DNA of 64,000 nt, taken from assembly GCF_004324835.1 (NCBI RefSeq), contig NW_021163318.1:37501-101500 (forward strand), read 5' to 3'. The position numbers and the translations under genes are program-made. Shown one piece after another: positions 36,039 to 47,600 of this stretch (position 1 is the stretch's first letter; every line of letters begins with the position of its first letter). This DNA comes from Dendronephthya gigantea. Its lineage: Eukaryota > Cnidaria > Anthozoa > Malacalcyonacea > Nephtheidae. The notes below the pieces were generated by a model. It did not search any database. It was not told the origin of the DNA and worked only from the letters and a program-made list of their open reading frames with translations.

Positions 36039-38880
36039 GTGAATTCCAGTCCTACAAATCAATCTAATAATTATTCTCTTCAACAAACTTTAAGTAAGCG
36101 AGGTCTTGTGATAGCATGTCTAAATATTAATAGCTTAGTTGCGCATATTGATCAACTTAGGATCTTCCTCGACACTTATAAAATTGATATACTAGCAATC
36201 AATGAATCTAAATTGGATTACACAATAACTTCAAATCAGATTCATGTCCCAGGTTATGATATCGCCAGACGAGATCGTTCTATTAACGGCCGTCATGGTG
36301 GTGGAGTTTGTATTTACATCAAAAGTAATTTAAACTTCCGATTACGAGACGATTTACATAGTGAGAACCTAGAACTACTTGCGATTGAGATTCGTAAACC
36401 TCGTTCAAAGCCATTCTTGGTAGTAACTTGGTATAGACCTCCAAATTCCCCAACGACAGCTTTTACTGCTTTTCAAGATATAATGGATAAAATTGATGCT
36501 GATGGAAGTGAATTCTATTTATTAGGGGACTTCAACTGTGATGTCATGTCTGCGAACCCCGATTGCAATACCAAAAATCTTCTTAATATATGTAATATCT
36601 ACAATCTATCCTAGAGTTCTAATACGGAATCACTTATCGATTTATGTCTTACTAACTATCCTGATAAGGTCAAAGACTCGGGGACTCATTCCCTGGGTAT
36701 AAGTGATCATTCTCTCATCTATCTAATACGAAAATCTAATTGGCAAGCAGTTGGTGTAAATCATTCGGTAACTAAGAGGCAATTTAAAAATTTCAATGAT
36801 GATGAATTTCTGAATGACTTACGCGAAATTAACTGGTCTGATATTCGCTCATTTGATAACCCTGTGGATAGCTTGGCTTTCTAGATTCTCGGTTGTATTA
36901 GATATTCATGCACCAATTAAGACAAAAAGGCTTAGATGCAATAAATCGCAGTGGATTAACTCCACAGTAATTAGCAAAATACGTGAAAGGGATTCCTTAA
37001 AAAAACGATTTAAAAATCCCAATGACGTAATTTGGACTAAATATAAAAATCTCGAAATGAAGTTACTAAGCTCATCAAGAACACTAAGCGCCAATATTTT
37101 ATGGATCGTATTAACTCGGCTAAAAGTGATCCTAAAAAAACTTGGAAACTCATTAATGAGCTGTCTTCGCGCAAAGTTCACGACTCCACAAATATAAAAT
37201 GTATTAGGCAAAAAGATGTAGAGATAACAAACTCTCACGATATAGCTAATGCATTTAATTCGTACTTTACCACGATAGGAGTAAGTCTTGCAAACGAAAT
37301 ACCTTCCTCTGATATAGATCCTATTTCTTATATCAATTCTACCAACAGTACATTCTCCTTTACCGTTTTAAACGTGGAGACTGTAACTGAAACTCTTAAA
37401 TCTATTAATTCTAACAAAGCAACCGGCCCGGATAATATTCCTGGTAGGGTATTGAAGATTGCTTCTGATATTTTGTCTCCTTCTCTAACTGCCATCTTCA
37501 ACCGCTCACTTAATATGGGAATCTACCCAGACGATTGGAAGATGGCTAGAGTGCTGCCTATTTTTAAAAGTGGCGAGAAAGATAATCTTAACAATTATCG
37601 ACCGATTTCAATTATCTCTATAATTGCTAAGGTCTTTGGTAGACTCGTACATGATCAATTCTATAGTTATTTATCAGCTAATAATTTAATTAATACTTAT
37701 CAATCTGGTTTTAGACCATCACATAGCACTCTAACCTCCTTGCTAGAAACAACGAATGAGTGGTGTGTCAATATAGACAGGGGTCTTCTTAATGGCGTAG
37801 TTTTTATCGATCTAAAGAAAGCCTTCGATACTATTGATCATGCAATTCTATTGGAAAAACTTAGAGTCTATGGTGTTGACGATCTCGCGCTAGCGTGGTT
37901 TCGATCTTATTTAACTGATCGAAAGCAAAAGTGCTTCGTCAACGGCAAATACTCGTCTAGCTCTTCCATATCTAAGGGGGTTCCCCAAGGCTCTATCATA
38001 GGGCCTCTCTTGTTTTTGGTGTATATCAATGACCTACCGAATTGCTTGAACGAGGGTTTTCCTAGAATGTTCGCTGATGACACCAATATAAGTTTCAAGA
38101 GTAATAATCTTTTTGAGCTCGAAAACCTCATGAATTTGATCTCTTAAACCTAAAACGGTGGTTAATAGCAAATAAGTTAAGTTTAAATATTGCTAAAACA
38201 GAATTCATGGTCATCGGTTCTCGACAACGGTTAGCAACCTTTGATGATCATGACTTTTGTGTAACTGTGGATAATCAACCAATCGAACAAGTTGAGTCCG
38301 CCAAAACTTTAGGTTTGACCGTGGATGAACATCTTACATGGACTAACCATGTTGACGTGATTACTAAAAAAGTTTCGTCTGCAATTAGTGCACTCAAACG
38401 TACTAGAGGGCTAATGAATCAGGAAACCGCAATTAAGATCTACCAAGGTTTTATTGAACCTTATTTTTCCTACTGCGCCCCAGTATGGGACGGACTCGGA
38501 GTTACTTTAAGTGATCGAGTTCAGAGACTACAAAATAGAGCAGCACGCGTCATAACATGTTCTTCATATGATGTATCATCCAATGTCCTTCTTCATAAGC
38601 TAAAGTGGAATAATTTATCACTCAACCGTCAAAAACAGAAGGCCATACTCATGTACAAAATTCTTAATGGTCAAACACCTCAATACCTACAAGAGATGTT
38701 CGTCTCTAGAAGGGGGCAGTATGCTCTTAGGAATTCCTATGGCAAGTTGTTTATTCCTAAACCTAACACTGATTACTTAAAGCGCTCCGATCCTTCTCTT
38801 ATAGCGGAGCATTTCTTTGGAACAGCTTGCCTGAATCCTCTAGATTATCGCCATCTCTAACCTCTTTTAAAAGTAGACTG
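36039..38880 (+). pseudogene. LINE ORF2: endonuclease and reverse transcriptase
   Basis: Endonuclease (36039-36614 and on): ACLNINSLVAHIDQLR, INESKLD, YRPPNSP, LLGDFNCD and, after a stop at 36612-36614, SDHSLIYL. Reverse transcriptase (37101-38147): NKATGPDNIPGRVLK, NYRPISIISIIAKVFGRL, VFIDLKKAFDTIDH, GVPQGSIIGPLLFLVYINDL and FADDTNISF (FADD in place of the common YADD). The thumb/C-terminal part is 38145-38860 (KTLGLTVDEHLTWTNHV). Frame changes near 36885, 37100, 38140 and 38810 break it. It performs target-primed reverse transcription in live relatives. Confidence 0.88.
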
Positions 38881-39052
38881 GAATCTCTATATTCTAGTTC
38901 AACCGACTCCCACACGGCAACCAGGTAGAACAGTACTCCCACGATACTCTCTTTATTTTTATATAAATTAGACTGTAAATATTTAAATATCAAATGTACT
39001 GATGGTTTTCCTTCCGTGTTTAAATATAGTGTATGTATGTGTATGTATGTAC

Positions 39053-39619
39053 CTCATAGTTGAACTCGGGCGGTTGTCCTGCTGCGGCATACTCTCTAAC
39101 GTTGTGGGAGTTTACTTGGCCGTTCATGGCAAATGCAGCTTCATCTCCAATAACGAATGGCCGAAGGAAATCCTCGTTTCTCTCGTAATGATCACACAGC
39201 CATCGCGCAAACTGCATTCGCCTAGCATAGTCTCGAGGAAGGAGTTGGTGTCGGATCTGCATGCGGTAAGGGTGCATGTTTAGATCTAGCCTCGTTATCC
39301 TATTAAAAGTAGCGGATGGTAGGCCAACACCATTCCGTCTTGCGCTTGTACCTGTCGGATGCTCAGCCAATCGCTGTCTTGCTGCCTCGATGTTGGCTTC
39401 TGATCGTCCAGTGCGACGTCTGCCTGAATTTCCCTTGTTTTGATTCAAGGTTGTACCGTGTTGGGAAAACTTTCTCACATTCGCCCAAATCGTTTTAAGT
39501 GCAGGCGGTTGCCGCTCAGGGAACCGTTCCCTGAATGTCTCACGAGTTCTTTGCAAACTTCTGGTTTCGAAAAAGGTTTTGATGACGAAAGTTCGTTGTT
39601 CTACCGTAAGTTGTACCAT
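39053..39619 (-). pseudogene. Mariner transposase, N-terminal part
   Basis: Starts MVQLTVEQRTFVIKTFFETR, a helix-turn-helix lead like DUF4817 found in such transposases, then KTIWANVRKFSQHGTTLNQN, a linker with GRRRTGR, and the first catalytic Asp in FVIGDEAAFAMNGQVNSHN. It stops at EFNYE, where the LINE tail begins; the remaining part is at 34547 and below. Confidence 0.82.
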
Positions 39620-39746
39620 GTTTGCATTTATTCGATGAGTGAGATTTATTCCTACTTAATATGCATATGCGGATAGTTTATTCAGAAGCGAAATTCTTCA
39701 ATTAAGACCCAAAGGGAGTTAATTTTCAATGGTTTTAGTCCCAACT

Positions 39747-39951
39747 CTCAGAGGTGAAAATATGCGATTTTGACTAACATTTTTTATCAGCCTCCTATTT
39801 GCTCATTTTTTCACCATTTGGTATTAAAATCATGTCATTCGATAGTTAAAAGCCTAACCTTTCGGAATGTGAAAAAATTGCGTTAATAGGACGAGTAGTT
39901 CACGTACAATAGCGCGCCAAAGTTGGATTACCTTTTTTTTGATACACCCTG
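39747..39951. repeat. Right TIR of the mariner-like element
   Basis: Inverted partner of 33672-33876; ends gatacaccctg, followed by TA at 39952-39953. Confidence 0.85.
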
Positions 39952-39953
39952 TA

Positions 39954-42900
39954 TACTTGGTCATAATATTAGACCAAGTAGACTCGCGTACACGCGCGGC
40001 GCGCGAGAAGGAAAACATGTCTGGGCAAGGGCTGCCTATATCGGCTATATGTCTAAACCTGAATGGACCAACTACCGTAAAATCGTTGTGTGTGCGCCCG
40101 GCTTAAAGCAGAGACTTTTGCCTGGTCCGTTAACTTACCTGTTGATATCACGTGCGCGGATTGCGAGAAACGGAAGAAATATTGGTCACAAATAAAACTA
40201 ATGTAATTCCGAGGCCAGTTTTGGCCAGTAATTCTGAGGTCACAACTAATATCTGAAGTTTGTGCTTAATATTACCTTCCAACGCGGATTTTAGCCTTGT
40301 AATTTGTAATAAAAAGATCGGTAATTTGTGCTTCATACAGATACCTTTCATACAGAGTTTAGCCTTATTCTAGACAAACAGTGCAGGCGAGCGTTAGGTG
40401 ATTTCAGCACCTCTCTGGTTAAAAAATACAATATTGCATGGTAATGCAAAGCGAATGAATTAATATAACTGACAGGAAAATCAGAATGAGACTTGATTAT
40501 CAATCAGAATGAGACTTGATTATCAAGTAACGTACTGCTAAGTCATATATAACCTGGGCACCTTCGTATCTTATATCAGTGCATGCAAAGATAACTGTCA
40601 TATATGTTCAGAGGTGATTCAACATTTCTCTGTTAAAATGTATGAGAAACATCACGCGGGGTTGCATTTCTAAAAATATCTGATCATTTTTAGTGCATGA
40701 AATACGTTATCAGCTGTGCTTTGAGTCTTTCGGTGCAGAGATGTTTGTAAATTTCTCCCTTCAGGAATCAGCTATTAAGTATGTAATTATTGTAGGGCTT
40801 TGTAGGATTCTTTGACAGATCAATGGCATGTATAATATAACTGTAAATTGCAGCTTTTTAGTTGCGGTTTTATGGTGTCTTTTAAAAAGAATTTTTCATT
40901 CACTGAACGTTTAAGTAGGGAGCAAATTGCACCCCCTATGGCCAAAGGATTTTTACAAAGACATGTTTCATGATTTACGGGCAAAAGTGAAGTTCTGCGG
41001 TGTATTATGATTGGTCATTGCGAAACTTTTCAGTCTGTGATTATGGTGATTGTACAACAATTTCAAGTATACTTGATTTCAAATGACATGATGAAATGAT
41101 GATTTCAAAAGGCAATTTTATTCTCCTTGGAAAAAATGTTACTTGTGACAAGAAGTAGTGTGGGATAAAGTGTGACTGTGTGAGTGATTGTGCCAGACGA
41201 GAAGAGAGAGGTTTCTCTTACCTAAGATCATTTCATATTATCGAGTTGTACCGTGTTTTACGTTTTCTCTCTTTTGCATGTTGTCCATAGACTACGGAGC
41301 ATTTATACATCATGAATTGAAAACAAAAAAAACAAAAATGTTTCAGGCTATTTTCCTCAAGCTCTACTCCGGTCTTTTATGTACTAGATTTACTTCAAAT
41401 TATGGTATATTTTACGACTTTTACACATAACATTTAAAAGTTGCCTAACCAAGCTTGAAATGCTGATTTTACTCCAATTATATCAGGTTTTCAGCAGCAG
41501 TGGGTATTATTTTTCCTTACTGAATTCTATATAGATGTATTTGTTAAGCACTTACCGTTTTTGTGGATGGATATGAGTCTCTAATGTTGCTGCTTGTTTT
41601 CTTTACTTCTCTGTATAATTGAATCCCGTTATCAGGTTTCTTCAACTGTGCAAGTGCAAATGAAAACCAACCATTTTATAGCAACTTACTGGAATGTTAA
41701 TTAAAACTGGTAAACTCTTAAGCATATATAATTCATTTGAGTAGCCAACACTTCAATTAAAGAAAAGGTGAATCTATATAAGCGTTTACCATATATGGTT
41801 GAAAAGTCGTTTCTGTATAATCGTTGTCCGTTACTATCATATCATAAGTTAAGCTTCTAGAAGAAAATGTGTCACTAAAATGTTGTTTGTATGTAAAAAC
41901 AGTGATAATATGAACTTTCAAAAACTCAGAAAGAATGTTCACACGCAATTAAAAAATGAAGTCTGAATGTGCGAAGTCAGAAATTGGGGATATCTTACTT
42001 CCTATTTCATGTGGGCATCTTCACTCTCCTAAAATTAGTGAAACTCATTTGTTCCGTATTTGTAATCTTAAATTTTAACCATGCAAATGGGGCATTTTAC
42101 TGTTACAATTTAATTAGCAGAGCAATATTTTAAAGCGATATTGTGATTAATATTGAGTGAATCCGATTTCATTTGAGGCTTATTTGATGCTTTTCGTAGA
42201 TTGAAAAGATTACGGAAATCTCAAATTTCAATTAAGTGAAGATCCGCCAAGTCACTCGCACGCGTAGGTCGTAGGATATTTTCTAGACGCCAATACTACA
42301 CATGTTTTACTCTTACATACTACAATGCATGTGTGGGTATCTTCTTGTGTTTATATCAGTTTGCCTCAGGGTCACTGACTAACCTATAAGCTATATTCCA
42401 GGCACCATGGTAACGCAATCACTTGTTACTGCATGAAAGGATAATGTTTAGTAAGTTGGTAAATGAAATTATGCCTTTCTCACAACGCGGATATGTTGTG
42501 GTAGAGTACCTACTTAAATCTACTTAAAATTGTGAAAGGAATCTTATTATATGCTATGAAAACTATTCAGTGACAATTAGATATTATATTCTTCCTTTTC
42601 CAAGTGAGCGCGCCGAATTTTTAATGTGTTTGTATTATCGTCGTTGGTATGGAGCCAACTTGGTGAGCCCATTGACGCACTTAATATTATGCCTCTGCCT
42701 AACTTTCCGCAACACGTACGTTAGCGAGTCTTTCGACCACGATTGTATGAAGCTATGCGCGGATGGGGCTTTCTCTTTATGAGTCTGAAGCAGCATGAAT
42801 CAGGATAGTGTATACATTGAGGACTGGTTAAAAAAAATAGGTGATTAGGAGCACTGAAATGACTGTTCGATAGATCAAATTCATTACTACATGTCCTCAA

Positions 42901-44678
42901 TGTCTGTGTTGTACAGCGCCAGTTTGCCGTCCTGGTTTGTACGTTTTTGCCCCTGAAGCGTCGCGATGATTTTTTAAACACTAAACAATAGCACAACGAC
43001 ATTCCTCTACAGACTACATCTTTGTTTAAATGCAGTTCGGTCTTTCCAGATCATCTCCATGATTTTAATGAAATTACTAATTCACCACGGTAACGAATTG
43101 CTTCGCAGTTTAATAAACTTTTCTTCGAGATTGTTCGAGAATGAATTTTTGGTGAAAAATTAGCGACAATCATTGCCATTTAGCTGATATTATCAATATG
43201 AAAGGAAGCAAGAGTCCTGGGAAAAAATTGTTCATAATAGCTAACCGGTTTTCAAAAGTTTCAGCGAGTTTTTGAAAAGATTTTCTTTATTAGTATTATA
43301 TAAGAATTTTGTTCCCCCAACGTTGTCACTTGACACGAGTGCTTGTAGATTTTCTTTATTGAAATACTGGATGAATTTCTAGACGAAGGTGGGGCAGGTT
43401 AGTGGTTCACAGCAGAGGTCCACGACCGAGAGGGCTTTGCTGGGGACGGTCGACTACAAGTGGTCAATTCTGGTGCTCAAATATAAAGTCGTGTGAAATT
43501 ATAAATCTCTGGAACCAGAGTGAAAACATAAACCCCTCTTGGATATCAGTCCAGCATATGTGGATCAAGCCGTCAGGAAGTTGAATCAAAACTCGTTTAT
43601 TGATATTTTCATATATAAAAGCAGTTAAATTGTAGCGGCTAAGAGGGACGTGCGTGTGATCACGGTCGTGTGACTTACAACCTAGTAGGGAAGAAGTTAA
43701 GATTTGCCTCATTATGATAGACAATGACCAGAAAACTAACTGCTAATAGGCCATTTGTTTAAACACACAGATATCGCTTTAAGGATATCCGCTTGTGGGT
43801 GGATTGACAAAGACTCAAGTGGAGCACTGGGGTAGCATTTTAAGAATGAAAGGTGTCATCGAGTGAGCTTTTAAATGCAATAGTTTTCACCATCACGATG
43901 GTAGACAGTATTTTTTAACCGCAAAACGTTTTTTATATTGTGCCTAGACATTAGAGTACCAAATCGACTTCATGATACTCAATTTAAGCGTCTGTGTACG
44001 AACTGCGGTTAATCAACCTCTTGGTCTTGAAGGTTTAGCTTTTTGACTTTTGCGCAATGTTACTCATTCCAGATCAGTCGGTCGAGCCCATCCAACCCGT
44101 AAAGGGCTAAGGTAAAGGGTCTCCCTAACTACAATTTGAGGCCTGGCCCTAGGTAGCACTTCTTATTATTCATTAGTTAGCATTATTTAGCGAACATCTT
44201 GTTGGCAAAACATATTGTTGGCTCGGGGAGAGACGTTTTACAAGGTTATTTGAACTTATTTCAACAAATACAGGCCTGTAGGACAACCAATTATGCATCT
44301 TTTTCAGGTTGTGGCGTCTCAGCAACATTCAGTTCAATGCGTCGAAGACAATTTGTTATGTAACACACTGTTCAGCATATAACATTTTGGACCGAACACT
44401 ACGATGAAAACTAGTTAAAAACAGACTATAAACTCACTAAAGCCAGTGAAAACTGAAAAGACATTAAGACAAGGACACAAGGTACTTCTTTTTCACTTAT
44501 ATTCTAGCGACGTAATACGTTATATCACGACACATTCCGAGTCCCGACGAGTCGACGACATTAGCATGCAGGAAGTTTATTTCGAAGTTATTGGAATGGA
44601 GGTGATATAAATTATAAAGTTCTTATCAAAATAGATTGTTGGCTAATACCTAATTTTCTGTGATAAATCTACTTAAAT
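39954..44678. other. Long stretch without a recognised gene
   Basis: AT-rich, short open frames only. A 24-base unit (cagaatgagacttgattatc + aat) is doubled at about 40482-40528. No TIRs, arrays or splice-linked coding segments were found. It may hold the upstream region of the chloride channel. Confidence 0.45.
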
Positions 44679-47600
44679 ATGGCTAAAGAAGATACACAGC
44701 AGAATCGTTATGGCTATCAAGAAACACTGGTGAGTTAAAGGAAATAGATTGATAGCTTTTGCAAAACCTTAGGACGGTAAAGTACCAACATGTTTTACGT
44801 ATATATTTCAAAAATGCAAATAGTAATAATATCTCCAGGGTCGTGTCATCTTGTATCTCATAAGCCACTACATAGCTTTTATATATTACGTGATTTGATA
44901 ATGAGTCTGTTGTTCCTCAAAGTGCTCAATGTGTGTGTTTTTGTAGTTGTTTTTTTTAAATAAACAAAAGTACTGTAAATATAAACATAAATATAGTTTT
45001 TTGTGTACTGTACTATTGAATTATTTGTTCTGATAAACGTTATATATTTAATACTACAAATACCTGTATTGTCCATTACTGTTTGAGATGAAGGATTATA
45101 ATTCCATATTTATATTAAAGGCTTATATGCCGCACTAATTCTTTATTTTCCTCATATTTCTTTTGCCATATGATACAAGTGAAAGTGATATAATGTTGGA
45201 CAATGTGAATTTATTGTGGATATTATCTTTCTAGTATAAACCTAAAAATAAATAAAATTTATAGTGTTTTGGTACATCTGATTTATCTTTTTACATGCAG
45301 ATGTATGGCACCCATACAACACAGGAATTACAAGAATACGCCAAAAATTTTGCAGCAGAGTTACGTAATCAAAGTACTTCTCACGATGAAGCAGTAACTG
45401 AACCAAGTGAAGATAATTTTCAATCATACAGTCCTTCACGATGGGGGAAAATGATAAGTCAGTGACATATAATTTCTACTTGGAAACATGTAAAGTTCTT
45501 GTCAATTGTTAAATTATTGTAAATTTTTTAGGGCAGTGTAAAAGAATTTTAAAGCCAGTTCAAGAAAAATTCGACAGTGACTGGTTATTTTTATTGATTT
45601 TGGGAATTATAGTTGCTCTCATTAGTTTTGGCTTGGATTTCTCAATTGACAAATGTCAACAAGGTTACTTCATATTGTAGATCATAATCTGAATCAAGTT
45701 ATCACTGGCTGACAAATATTACTTGCCATTAATTAACACATTAAACAAAAGATTTATTAAGAATGTTCATCAATGGGATTTGTTCATTCCACCTAAACAA
45801 GATATGCTATAATAAAGGCCTAACCATTTGACAGAGACTCTTGATACTGATGCCCAAACAAAGGGTCTTTATTCAGATCGATTGACAAAGTTTCTAATAT
45901 GCAAATGTTATGGGTTTTTTACAGTGGATTTTTTCATGTTATAAGGACTATGTTCTTTTATTATGTTGATATCTTTTTTTCAGCTCATTTGTGGCTATAT
46001 TCCCATGCAACAGACAATATTTTTGGTCAATATCTGATCTGGGTTCTCTTCCCAGTTTGTTTGATTTTTTTCTCTGTTGGTTTCACGCATCTTGTTTCCC
46101 CTCATGCTATTGGTGAGTACAATATCTTTGAGTATTCCTTCTTTGGCAAATATTGGAACAAAGCAAGGGACCAGCACTCATAGAAATATTGATCTGAAAC
46201 AATAAATGTTGATCTGTGTTTTGTGTATTCTAAGGTTCTGGCATTCCTGAGATGAAGACTATTTTACGTGGTACAATTTTGAAGCGTTATCTGTCGATAC
46301 CAACATTGATTGCCAAAGTGGTAGGTTTATTCATCTTGAAAACTGCAAACTCAATGTTAATGAAAATCATAGTCCAATTGATAACCATTGAAAAAAGCTG
46401 AATACTGTCTCACTTCAGTCATTCTTTTAAAGGTTGGTCTGACAGCTTCACTTGGTAGTGGAATCCCAATAGGAAAAGAGGTGAGAGATGTTATTGTTTA
46501 AAGCAATTTACTTAATCAAGTAGAAGTATTGATATCATCCTCTTGGGATTCCTAGGGTCCTTTCGTTCATATTGCCTGTATTGTTGCAAGAGCACTTGGA
46601 AAATTTGTTACCTCATTTCAAGGAATATTTATGGTAACTGTGTATATTTATATGTGTTTTTATTACACTAGAGGAAAACATTTATTAGGTCATACTTGCG
46701 GTTTCAAACACTTGTTCATTATAATCCTCTTTGCAGATTGAATCTCGTAATACGGAAATTCTTGCTGCGGCTTGTGCTCTGGGTGTTTCAAGTTGCTTTG
46801 TTTCACCAATTGGAGGTATTGTACATACAGTATACCACTATGATTCTTAGTGGAGTACATGGAGCTGTTACCAACACCTCTTTGGGTGACCCAAATTTCA
46901 CCAGAGCCCAAATGCTAAGATGACAAACCTCCCCTGCAAAGTTTATTAATGCTGTTGTTGTTGAAAATGACAGTCTTATTTTTGTAGGAGTATTGTTCAG
47001 TATTGAAGTAACAAGTACATATTTTGCTGTGAGGAATTACTGGCGTGGTTTCTTTGCTGCCGTTTGTGGTGCTTTTATGTTTAGTCTTCTCTCAGTGTGG
47101 GACAATGATGAAGGTGATTGGATTGTATGATTTCAATCCTAGTTATAGAGTTAGTGTTTGAGTAATTATGATATATCTGCTTGTCTTACAGACACCATAA
47201 CTGCGCTCTTCAAGACAAACTTTAGGATCGATTTTCCATATGATACGGAGGAGTTTATTGCGTTTTTCTGATTGGGTAAGATAGTTTGCGCGCGGGTTTA
47301 TACTTTACCTGTGTGTAGTCAAAATGAACAAGTCTCATTTAACGAAAGGGTCTGTTAAACTAGGGTTGTCTGTGGATTTGGTGGAGCTCTTTTTGTGTAT
47401 ACACACAGGAAGATTGTGGAGTAAGACGACATCATCGTGAGAACGTCATATCCAGATTTCTTGAAAAAAGGTAAACGAACACTGTGTCTTTTCTCCACAT
47501 CGCAGCATCGCGTATAGTTGAAAATGAGTTGTGGTTATGCCTCGTCACTAGTAGTCCCAGCACAGGTGCTATTAGAAGAGTGAACCTTTATTCAGAAATT

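Larger units (their letters stand above)
34537..39052 (+). mobile_element. CR1/L2-like LINE, near full length, decayed
   Basis: A non-LTR retrotransposon lying on plus inside the mariner. It has an ORF1 with coiled coil and SGNH-esterase (34556-36017), an ORF2 with AP-type endonuclease and reverse transcriptase (36039-38880), and a 3' tail of tatg/tgta microsatellite (39028-39052), typical of CR1/L2 3' ends. Several frameshifts and an internal stop show that it can no longer move. Confidence 0.85.
33672..39951 (-). mobile_element. Mariner-like element (DD41D type) interrupted by a LINE
   Basis: The ends start cagggtgtatcaaaaaaaag and form 205-bp inverted repeats (33672-33876 and 39747-39951), about 88% alike by eye, flanked by TA on both sides. 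The transposase gene on minus is cut in two by the LINE at about 34537-39052. Without the insert the element would be about 1.8 kb. The divergence between TIRs and a nonsense codon in the C-terminal part show it is an old, dead copy. Confidence 0.85.
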
